A stretch of DNA of 25,335 bases from a virus. Shown one piece after another: positions 15,539 to 21,981 of this stretch (its first letter is position 1; every line of letters starts with the position of its first letter). The DNA is taken from positions 1 through 25,335 of the IMG/VR virus record IMGVR_UViG_3300025141_008585; one strand, 5' to 3'. The position numbers and the translations under genes were made by a program. The notes under the pieces are model-generated. The model was given only the letters and a program-made list of their open reading frames with translations, was not told the DNA's origin and did no database searches.

Positions 15539-16440
15539 ATCATTCACTTTGGGTTGAGAAATGGCGACCAACGACATTAGATACATATATTGGTAACGAA
15601 CATCTGAAAAACAAGGTAAAGATTTATCTTGAAACTGAAGATGTTCCACACTTGTTATTGTATGGTGTTGCAGGAACTGGTAAAACAACATTGGCTAAAA
15701 TCATTACAAAGAATATTGATTGTGATCATCTTTACATAAACGCATCAGATGAAAACAATGTAGATAATGTTAGAACAAAGATAAAGAACTTTGCTTCGAC
15801 AATAGGATTTAGGGAATTAAAAGTAGTCATTCTTGATGAGGCGGATTTCCTAACACCAAACGCTCAAGCAGCTCTTCGTAATCTTATGGAAACATTTTCA
15901 AAACATTGTCGGTTCATACTGACTTGTAATTATGTAGAGAGAATAATAGACCCCATTCAATCAAGATGTCAACCATACAAAATCATTCCACCATCAAGAA
16001 AAGAAGTAGCAATTCATTTGAGAAATATTCTCGATGAAGAAGATGTTATGTATAAACTTGATGACTTGGCGATGATTGTGAATGCTGGTTATCCTGATAT
16101 TCGTAGAGTTATCAATTCAGCGCAAAGACAAATCGTTGATGGTAAATTGAAAATAGATGTAGGTTCAGTAATTCAGAATGATTATAAAATACAGTTGTTA
16201 GGTATGTTATCAGGTGGAGAACAACCCAAAGTAATCAGAAAGTTTCTCGCTGATAATTCAGTTAACGATTATTCAGAATTGTATAAGTTACTTTATGATA
16301 ACCTTGAAGAATATTCGAATGGTAAAGATGCTGAATGTATATTAGCAATTGCAGAAGGACAATATCAAGAGGTAAATGTTGTAGATAAAGAAATAACATT
16401 TATGGCGACAATAATTAAATTATTAAGGGTAATTAAATGA
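15526..16440 (+). CDS. 44: Clamp loader large subunit (T4 gp44-like, AAA+)
   Basis: This 304-aa protein is an RFC/DnaX-type AAA+ ATPase that opens the sliding clamp and places it on primer-template DNA. It begins with the RFC-box-like LWVEKWRPTTLDTYIG. Walker A GVAGTGKT is at 47-54, Walker B VVILDEAD at 100-107, sensor 1 ILTCNY near 131-136, and the arginine-finger SRC motif at 146-148. PDIRRVIN near 195-202 looks like sensor 2. I accept the TTG at 15526 because AGGAG at 15512-15516 is 9 bases upstream and the N-terminal motif starts at once. Its end overlaps the next gene by 4 bases. Confidence 0.92.
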   Translation: METINHSLWVEKWRPTTLDTYIGNEHLKNKVKIYLETEDVPHLLLYGVAGTGKTTLAKIITKNIDCDHLYINASDENNVDNVRTKIKNFASTIGFRELKVVILDEADFLTPNAQAALRNLMETFSKHCRFILTCNYVERIIDPIQSRCQPYKIIPPSRKEVAIHLRNILDEEDVMYKLDDLAMIVNAGYPDIRRVINSAQRQIVDGKLKIDVGSVIQNDYKIQLLGMLSGGEQPKVIRKFLADNSVNDYSELYKLLYDNLEEYSNGKDAECILAIAEGQYQEVNVVDKEITFMATIIKLLRVIK

Positions 16441-16631
16441 AAGCTTTTAGAGTAGTGAACAAGTCAATACCATTTATGGATAATTTTGGCGAAAGAAAAT
16501 ATAATGAAATAATAGTTACATTATATCAACCACCATATGAAGATGAAAATGTTTTGAATAAAACAGGTTGGAAACAAAAAGATGTAACAATAACAGATAT
16601 AACAATGGAGATACGAGATGGCAACGGTTAA
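16437..16631 (+). CDS. Hypothetical protein of 64 aa
   Basis: This short frame starts in an ATGA overlap with the clamp loader gene and overlaps the next gene by 14 bases. The product (MKAFRVVNKSIPFMDNFGE start) looks like a small beta-rich protein with a tyrosine/proline segment LYQPPYEDE. No metal site or known motif is visible. Its place inside the clamp loader operon supports a real gene; I do not recognise its function. Confidence 0.6.
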   Translation: MKAFRVVNKSIPFMDNFGERKYNEIIVTLYQPPYEDENVLNKTGWKQKDVTITDITMEIRDGNG

Positions 16632-16863
16632 AGGTAATTTCGGAGGCGGAACACACCAGACAGAAATAGATTTTTCAAAAACAAATGAAATAAAATGTGA
16701 AGTATGTATGAATGATACATTTGAACAAACTTTATTATTAAGAAAATTATCAGCATTGGTTTCACCGACGGGTGAAGAAACCATAATTCCTATGGCTGTA
16801 TTTGCTTGTAAGAAATGTGGTCATGTTAATAGTGATTTCAGACAAAGTGAATTAGATATATAA
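16618..16863 (+). CDS. Small zinc-binding type protein of 81 aa
   Basis: Two Cys-x2-Cys pairs, CEVC near residues 27-30 and CKKC near 63-66, are separated by about 32 residues. This is the spacing of a zinc ribbon. The end (CGHVNSDFRQSELDI) is like many phage zinc-ribbon hypotheticals. GGAG about 8 bases before the ATG supports the start. It sits between clamp loader genes together with another zinc protein, so a role in replication or transcription is possible but not shown. Confidence 0.65.
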   Translation: MATVKGNFGGGTHQTEIDFSKTNEIKCEVCMNDTFEQTLLLRKLSALVSPTGEETIIPMAVFACKKCGHVNSDFRQSELDI

Positions 16864-17079
16864 ATGCCAATATACACCTTTAAATGTCCAAAATGTAATA
16901 AAGTAAAAGAGGTATTACAGAAGATGGATGATTCACCACCTGTATGTGTAGATTGTAGCATAGTTCTACCGAGATATACAATTGAAATGGAACGGCAGTT
17001 TACAGGTAGTGGCGGTTTCAAACTTAAAGGTGGTGGTTGGTTTAAAGATGGTTACACAAAATTGGAGAAACCTAAATGA
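16864..17079 (+). CDS. FmdB-type zinc ribbon protein
   Basis: The 71-aa protein opens with PIYTFKCPKCNKVKEVLQ and has a second CVDC pair. This is the layout of FmdB-family zinc ribbons (first strand, CPxC, then the second CxxC about 20 residues later). A glycine-rich segment, FTGSGGFKLKGGGWFKDGY, follows and is also typical of that family. FmdB was named as a putative regulator, but the molecular role is poorly known. The ATG follows the upstream stop directly, and the end overlaps the clamp loader small subunit by 4 bases. Confidence 0.8.
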   Translation: MPIYTFKCPKCNKVKEVLQKMDDSPPVCVDCSIVLPRYTIEMERQFTGSGGFKLKGGGWFKDGYTKLEKPK

Positions 17080-17495
17080 CGATTATAGATTGGATGAACC
17101 AGTTATTGGTTCACAAGAAATCGTGGAACACATTTTCAGAAACAGACCAAAAGAAGTTTAGTCCATTTATCATAAACAGATGGTTATCAATGGATGATGA
17201 TTTTATAGAAATAGTAGATTTTTTTCAACAATATTCAATTGGATTATTAGAACCAAGAGAAGTGTATAAATGGTATTGCGATGTATTACCAAAAGGTAAA
17301 CGATATAATAAATACATCAAAGGTCGTAAAGATAAGAAATACGATGAATTATTAGTTTCTACAATGGTTAAACATTTTGAATGTAGTAACAAACAAGCAT
17401 CTGAATATCTTGGATTGATAGATAAACAAGAATTAAAAGAAATACTAAAAATGTATGGTACAGATGAGAAGAAGATAAAGAAGGTATTAAAATGA
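17076..17495 (+). CDS. 62: Clamp loader small subunit (T4 gp62-like)
   Basis: This 139-aa protein shows features of the gp62 subunits of T4-like marine phages: an N-terminal helix (IIDWMNQLLVHKKS), then FSPFIINRWLSMD near 28-40, a central PKGKRYNKYIKGRKDKK segment, and a C-terminal part with YLGLIDKQELKEILKMYG. With gp44 it forms the loader complex. It is shorter than T4 gp62 (187 aa) but close to the marine-phage forms as I know them. Two zinc-protein genes and a 64-aa gene separate it from gene 44, whereas the two are adjacent in T4. Confidence 0.8.
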   Translation: MTIIDWMNQLLVHKKSWNTFSETDQKKFSPFIINRWLSMDDDFIEIVDFFQQYSIGLLEPREVYKWYCDVLPKGKRYNKYIKGRKDKKYDELLVSTMVKHFECSNKQASEYLGLIDKQELKEILKMYGTDEKKIKKVLK

Positions 17496-17962
17496 GTGAA
17501 AAAGTAATAAAAGATAAACCAACAAAAGAAGAATATAAACTCGAAGATTTTGGTGAAATCATAGCAAGACACGATGATGGAACACCATTTATGGCTTTCA
17601 AAGATAATAAAAATCATCAGACAGTTAATGTGGTAACATCAATGGAACAAGAATGGCCAGAGATGACAAAAGAGTTTAAAAGATTACAACGAGAACAGTA
17701 TGAATTATTTTGTCGTAAGCAACATGATTATGGTCCAGGAAATATATCAGTTGGAACACAGTTACATACAGAAGAAGATATTAAGTTATCACTCACAGGA
17801 TTATGGTTCAGAATTAATGATAAGATACAAAGAGTTAAAACTTTATTGATGGGAAATAAGAAAGCAGCTGTAAACGATGAGCCAATCGAAGATGCTTTTC
17901 TTGATATGTCTAACTATGGTATTATGGCAACAATCGTAAAGAATGGAAAATGGGGAAAATAG
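17492..17962 (+). CDS. Nmad1 (DUF1599)-like protein
   Basis: The C-terminal two thirds matches the pattern of DUF1599, also called nucleotide modification associated domain 1: FCRKQHDYGPGNISVG near 76-91, LTGLWFRINDKIQRVKTLL near 100-118, and EPIEDAFLDMSNYGIMA near 130-146. The family was linked to DNA base modification through gene neighbourhoods in phages; its chemistry is not established as far as I know. The N-terminal 70 residues are not recognised. The gene starts in an ATGA overlap with gp62 and overlaps the third Mom-like gene by 13 bases, which strengthens the modification link. Confidence 0.75.
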   Translation: MSEKVIKDKPTKEEYKLEDFGEIIARHDDGTPFMAFKDNKNHQTVNVVTSMEQEWPEMTKEFKRLQREQYELFCRKQHDYGPGNISVGTQLHTEEDIKLSLTGLWFRINDKIQRVKTLLMGNKKAAVNDEPIEDAFLDMSNYGIMATIVKNGKWGK

Positions 17963-18711
17963 ATAAATCCAAAATAACAATTCGTGAAATACCGAAAAAG
18001 ATAGCCAAGAATATGATTGTAAAAAATCATTATAGCCACAAGTGGACATCTTGTAGATATGCACTTGGTATCTTTTATGAGACAGATAACGAACATCAGT
18101 TCTTTGATGAAACAGAAGAGAAATTAGCTGGTGTGGCTATCTATGGTTATCCTGTTGGTAGGAGTGCTCCTAAATCTATTTCACCTGAATTAAAAGAAGA
18201 AGAGGTTTTGGAGTTAACAAGGTTGTTTATATTTGATGAGTATGGAAAGAATACGGAAAGTGTGGTATTATCAAAAACATTCAACTGGTTAAAACAAAAT
18301 GCATCAGAGATAAAGGTGTTGGTTTCATATTCAGACCCAGAACAAGGTCATTTGGGAATTATCTATCAAGCAACAAATTGGATTTATCAAGGTAATAATA
18401 TTAGATTGATGCCAAATCATGCATTACGATTGACAGAAAGTGGTGATTGGATGCATTCTAGAAATGTAAATACTAAATATGGTTCGTGTAATCTCGAACA
18501 TTTGAAAAAGAAGATAGGTCATACATTTTGGAGAAAAGAAGAACCTGAAAAACATAGATATTTATATCTGTTGTGTGGGAAGAAGGATAAGAGAAAGATA
18601 ATGAATACTTTAATTCATCCACAAAAACCATATCCAAAAGACCCATATCAGTTTTACCCAGAAATACAAAAAATTGAAGTAGAAAATAATAAACAAGGAT
18701 TTTATGAATAG
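17950..18711 (+). CDS. Mom-like (GNAT-fold) DNA-modification protein, paralog 3
   Basis: This 253-aa protein repeats the landmarks of the two genes at 6150-7515: KNHYSHKW (H27-Y28), LAGVAIYGYPVG, ELTRLF at 88-93, NTES at 101-104, SYSDPEQGH at 126-134 and IIYQATNWIYQG. Its closest relative in the window is paralog 2; both share FFD, YGKN-x-ES and the C-terminal KHRYLY-x-LC segment. It lacks paralog 2's cysteine tail. Overlap with the Nmad1-like gene upstream and the nuclease downstream puts it in a tight operon. A DNA base, probably adenine by analogy with Mu Mom, is the likely target, but the group added cannot be told. Confidence 0.74.
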   Translation: MGKIDKSKITIREIPKKIAKNMIVKNHYSHKWTSCRYALGIFYETDNEHQFFDETEEKLAGVAIYGYPVGRSAPKSISPELKEEEVLELTRLFIFDEYGKNTESVVLSKTFNWLKQNASEIKVLVSYSDPEQGHLGIIYQATNWIYQGNNIRLMPNHALRLTESGDWMHSRNVNTKYGSCNLEHLKKKIGHTFWRKEEPEKHRYLYLLCGKKDKRKIMNTLIHPQKPYPKDPYQFYPEIQKIEVENNKQGFYE

Positions 18712-19579
18712 AATAAGTTATTCCCAGTTATCTATGTTTTCGGAATGTCCAAAGAGGTGGAAACTGAACTATATAGAAGATAAAAGAATATCAGAACCGA
18801 GTATTTATTTGTTGTTCGGAACAGCAATGCACGAAGTCATACAAAAGTATCTTAATGTTATGTATGAGTTTACAGTTAAGAGAGCTAATCAACTCAATTT
18901 AGAACGAACACTACAAGAGAAGATGGTTGAAGTATTCAATAAAGATAAAGAAACATATGGAAAAGACCCCTGTACGAAAGAAGAATTACAAGAGTTCTTT
19001 CAAGATGGTTGTGATATACTTGATTTCTTTAAGAAAAGACGAGGTGAGTATTTTAGTAAAAAAGGATATGAATTAATCGGCTGTGAAGTTCCAGTAGAGA
19101 TGGACTTACAGAAAAACTTAAAGTGGGTTGGGTATCTTGATATTGTGATGTTAGATACAATTAGAAATGTGATTAAAATCTATGACATAAAAACATCAAC
19201 AATGGGTTGGAACAAATGGGCAAAGGCCGATGAGAATAAAACACAACAGTTATTGTTATACAAACAATTTTATTCAAAACAATATAATCATCCTATTGAA
19301 CAGATTGAAGTTGAGTATTTCATAGTTAAACGAAAATTATATGAGAATGTAGATTGGCCACAAAAAAGAGTTCAAAAGTTTTCACCTGCAAGTGGAACTG
19401 TATCAATGAATAAGGTAGCGAGAAAACTTTCAAAGTTTATTGATGAGGGTTTTAATGATGATGGTACACATACAACAGATAACTTACTACCAACACCTTG
19501 CAAGAAATCTTGTATGTTCTGTGAATTTAATGAAACAGAATTTTGTGATGTTGGCGTCCATAAATGGAAGAAGAAATAA
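18704..19579 (+). CDS. Cas4/RecB-type PD-(D/E)XK nuclease with Fe-S cluster ligands
   Basis: The 291-aa protein begins with SYSQLSMFSECPKRW (C15). It then has GTAMHEVIQ (H43), GYLDIVM (D146), YDIKTS with the D161-x-K163 pair, and QQLLLYKQ (Q-motif near 181-188), the ordered active-site set of RecB-like nucleases. C266, C270, C273 and C281, with C15 available as well, provide enough cysteines for a 4Fe-4S cluster of the Cas4/AddB type. It would degrade or trim DNA, with roles in recombination, host DNA breakdown or DNA processing all possible. No CRISPR array is nearby, so it should not be called Cas4. It overlaps the Mom-like gene by 8 bases. Confidence 0.85.
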   Translation: MNRISYSQLSMFSECPKRWKLNYIEDKRISEPSIYLLFGTAMHEVIQKYLNVMYEFTVKRANQLNLERTLQEKMVEVFNKDKETYGKDPCTKEELQEFFQDGCDILDFFKKRRGEYFSKKGYELIGCEVPVEMDLQKNLKWVGYLDIVMLDTIRNVIKIYDIKTSTMGWNKWAKADENKTQQLLLYKQFYSKQYNHPIEQIEVEYFIVKRKLYENVDWPQKRVQKFSPASGTVSMNKVARKLSKFIDEGFNDDGTHTTDNLLPTPCKKSCMFCEFNETEFCDVGVHKWKKK

Positions 19580-19580
19580 A

Positions 19581-19934
19581 ATGAAATACTATTCTTTAAG
19601 AATAAAATTAGATGACATTATAATAAATGAAGATTTTGAAAAAAAAGTCTTGGAAAATATAAGATATTGTCGTAAATTAGTAGGTAAACAATTTAGAGTA
19701 ATTTTTTGGAACGAAAATTTAACAGGAACTCAATGTAAAGAATTTGTTGAACGAAATGAACATTTATTATTTGAAATCCACACACAGATAACAAAAAGAT
19801 TTCAAGCTGTTTGGTATCTTATCACAAGTAATGGCGATAAATCAAGATGGAGATACAAATCAGATGGTGATATTTTAGATGGGATATCATCATATATAAA
19901 ATTGATTAAACATATGAAAGGTAGAAACAGGTGA
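19581..19934 (+). CDS. Hypothetical protein of 117 aa
   Basis: I start this gene at ATG 19581, one base after the nuclease stop. The frame extends further upstream only as a shadow of the nuclease gene. The product (MKYYSLRIKLDDIIINED start) has mixed charge and alternating strand/helix character with aromatic residues (VIFWNE, AVWYLITS). I see no catalytic motif, cysteine pair or membrane segment. It ends in a 4-base overlap with the SLOG-family gene. No function is assigned. Confidence 0.6.
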   Translation: MKYYSLRIKLDDIIINEDFEKKVLENIRYCRKLVGKQFRVIFWNENLTGTQCKEFVERNEHLLFEIHTQITKRFQAVWYLITSNGDKSRWRYKSDGDILDGISSYIKLIKHMKGRNR

Positions 19935-20332
19935 AAGTAGGTATCGTAGGTGCTCGAATATACGAGAACAAAAAACGAATTAAAGATTTCATATTCAAAT
20001 TGAAACAAAAATATGGTGATGATACAATTATAGTAAGTGGTGGATGTAAAAATGGAGCTGATAAATATGCTAAGAAATATGCATTGGAATTGGGAGTTCA
20101 ATATGAAGAATATCCACCATTCCACGAAGTTCATAATTTATACTGTGTATTACCTGAAAGTTGTTATGGAATACCATATAAAGTTACAAATTATTTTGCA
20201 AGAAACAAATTGATTGCAAAAAATTCAGATTATATTGTAGCATTCATTCCCGAAGGACATGTTTCAAATGGGACAAATAATACATTAAAATATGCAGAAA
20301 AATTTGGTAAAAAAACAATAATAATTCATTAG
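19931..20332 (+). CDS. SLOG-family (DUF2493/YspA-type) nucleotide-binding protein
   Basis: This 133-aa Rossmann-like protein opens with KVGIVGAR, then IIVSGGCKNGADKYAKKYA near 38-56, the glycine-rich phosphate-binding turn of the DprA/LOG-like SLOG superfamily, and ARNKLIAKNSDYIVAF near 89-104, with a final GTNNTLKYAEKFGK helix. SLOG proteins bind nucleotides or nucleotide-derived ligands, and some act in biological conflict systems. Its ligand and partners here are unknown. The start is GTG, in an overlap with the previous stop. It ends the operon: the next gene follows a 58-base gap with a regulatory-looking element. Confidence 0.72.
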   Translation: MKVGIVGARIYENKKRIKDFIFKLKQKYGDDTIIVSGGCKNGADKYAKKYALELGVQYEEYPPFHEVHNLYCVLPESCYGIPYKVTNYFARNKLIAKNSDYIVAFIPEGHVSNGTNNTLKYAEKFGKKTIIIH

Positions 20333-20344
20333 TTTTCTTATTTT

Positions 20345-20362
20345 GTATATATTTATATATAC
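20345..20362. promoter_or_regulatory. AT-rich palindrome upstream of RHH gene, site B
   Basis: GTATATA and TATATAC form a perfect 7-base inverted repeat around TTTA. The same element with one change is at 281-298 and a looser version at 7538-7555. The minus strand contains TATAAATA. Site B lies 28 bases before the start of the ribbon-helix-helix gene, a position that would suit an operator or a promoter for that gene. Confidence 0.55.
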
Positions 20363-20390
20363 GAATATATAATAAAGTAGGAGAATGGTT

Positions 20391-20588
20391 ATGGACAATT
20401 CCAAATTAACTTCGGTAAAATTGTTACAGAGTTTATATGAGAGATTTAAATTAGCAACAATCAATACCAGAATGACATTACAAAAATTAACAAACAGGTC
20501 AATCGATTTGTATTTAACAGATGATGATTTTAGAGATAAGATAGAAACACACGATAATTTAACCGTTAGTGGTAGTAATCACTTATAA
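20391..20588 (+). CDS. Small ribbon-helix-helix type DNA-binding protein
   Basis: The 65-aa product begins with a strand-like LTSVKLLQSL, then two helices (YERFKLATINTR and MTLQKLTNRSIDLYL). This strand-helix-helix order is that of CopG/Arc/MetJ-type regulators, which dimerise through the strand and read short palindromes. A loose tail (THDNLTVSGSNHL) follows. I choose ATG 20391: AGGAG at 20379-20383 is 7 bases before it, but only one base before the upstream in-frame ATG at 20385. The palindrome at 20345-20362 could be its own operator. The similarity is a pattern judgement and could be wrong for such a short protein. Confidence 0.62.
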   Translation: MDNSKLTSVKLLQSLYERFKLATINTRMTLQKLTNRSIDLYLTDDDFRDKIETHDNLTVSGSNHL

Positions 20589-20604
20589 GATAAGGAACAA
20601 ATAA

Positions 20605-21981
20605 ATGTCAAAGAAAAAGATATTATTGATGTCAGATGACCTGAGAATGCACTCTGGTGTAGCTTGTGTATCAAAGGATGTTGTTCTTGGAACTATAAAA
20701 GAATATGATTGGGTTCAAATAGGTGGAGCAGTAAAACATCCTGAAGAAGGTAAAATAGTTGATATGTCAGAAGCTGTCAAAAACGAAGAAGGTGTTTCTG
20801 ATGCATATTTAAAAGTTTATCCAGTTAGTGGTTATGGTAATCCTGATATATTAAGGCAAGTATTAGATATAGAAAAACCAGATGCCATTTTACATTTCAC
20901 AGACCCACGATTTTGGGTTTGGTTTTATAATATGGAACATGAAATCAGACAGAACATACCTATATTTTATTATAATATTTGGGATGATTTGCCAGATCCA
21001 TTATATAACACAAATTTCTATCGTAGTTCAGATTTGTTGATGGGGATATCAAAACAAACTTATGGTATAAACAAACGGATACTTTCTAAATATGATTACG
21101 AAGATTGGCAAACTCAGTATGTTCCACATGGTATAAATTCAAGAAGGATATTTAAGATTGAAGACAAAGGTGATACAAAATTTAAAAAGTTTGAAGAACA
21201 ATATGGTTTGAATAAATACAAATTTAAAGTGTTATATCTGAATAGAAATATAAGACGAAAACAACCAGGTGATTTTGTATTAGCGTTCAAACATTTTGTA
21301 GATGGACTTACAGAAGAACAACAAAAAGAATGTTGTTTAGTATTTCATACACAACCATCTGACGAAAATGGAACTGACTTGAAAGCTGTTTGTCGAACAT
21401 TGATGCCAGATTATAATGTCATATTTACTTATGATAATGGTGGACCAATGAATGATGAACAAATGAATTATCTTTATAATTCAATTGATGTTTATATGAA
21501 TCTCGCATCAAACGAAGGATTTGGTTTAGGTAGTTGTGAAGCACTTACAACAGGAACACCGATTGTGGTAACTGTTACTGGTGGATTACAAGACCAATGT
21601 GGTTTCAAGAAAGAAGATGGTTCTCGTCTTACAGCTGAAGATTATGTTGAGTTGGGTTCTAATCACAGAGGTGAACATAAAGAACATGGAGAATGGGTTC
21701 ATCCAGTATTTCCATCTAATATAAGTTTACAAGGTTCACCAATGACACCATATATTTTTGATGATAGAGTTCAATATGAAGATGCGGGTGAAGCTCTTCG
21801 TAAGTGGTATGATATGGGTACTGAGGAAAGAGAACGGTGTGGTGAAGTAGGAAGACAATTTGTTAAAGACAAAAATATTGGAATGGATGCAGATGAAATG
21901 GCTAATGGATTTATTAAAGCAATGAACACGGCATTTGAAAAGTGGAAACTAAGAGAACAATATACTTTGGAGGCTGTATAA
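20605..21981 (+). CDS. GT-B glycosyltransferase (family 4-like), first copy
   Basis: This 458-aa protein has the two-domain GT-B layout. The N-terminal half begins KKILLMSDDLRMHSGVACVS, and the C-terminal half has KVLYLNRNIRRKQPGDFVLAF (start of the nucleotide-sugar domain) and NLASNEGFGLGSCEALTTG near 298-316, the E-x7-E donor-binding motif of GT4 enzymes. It would transfer a sugar from a nucleotide donor, with virion proteins, DNA or host surface glycans as possible acceptors. AAGGA lies 8 bases upstream of the ATG. It is followed directly by a second GT-B gene. The acceptor cannot be inferred. Confidence 0.82.
   Translation: MSKKKILLMSDDLRMHSGVACVSKDVVLGTIKEYDWVQIGGAVKHPEEGKIVDMSEAVKNEEGVSDAYLKVYPVSGYGNPDILRQVLDIEKPDAILHFTDPRFWVWFYNMEHEIRQNIPIFYYNIWDDLPDPLYNTNFYRSSDLLMGISKQTYGINKRILSKYDYEDWQTQYVPHGINSRRIFKIEDKGDTKFKKFEEQYGLNKYKFKVLYLNRNIRRKQPGDFVLAFKHFVDGLTEEQQKECCLVFHTQPSDENGTDLKAVCRTLMPDYNVIFTYDNGGPMNDEQMNYLYNSIDVYMNLASNEGFGLGSCEALTTGTPIVVTVTGGLQDQCGFKKEDGSRLTAEDYVELGSNHRGEHKEHGEWVHPVFPSNISLQGSPMTPYIFDDRVQYEDAGEALRKWYDMGTEERERCGEVGRQFVKDKNIGMDADEMANGFIKAMNTAFEKWKLREQYTLEAV

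Noticed and set aside
18704-19579. Calling the PD-(D/E)XK protein Cas4 of a CRISPR system
   Set aside because: No CRISPR repeats or other cas genes are present; similar Fe-S nucleases are widespread in phages.
19440-19580. Longer version of the 117-aa gene starting at 19440
   Set aside because: The extra part lies wholly inside the nuclease gene in another frame; ATG 19581 directly after the nuclease stop is the better start.
21942-21980. Upstream start for the second GT-B gene
   Set aside because: The extension overlaps the first GT gene, and GGAGG is correctly spaced for ATG 21981.
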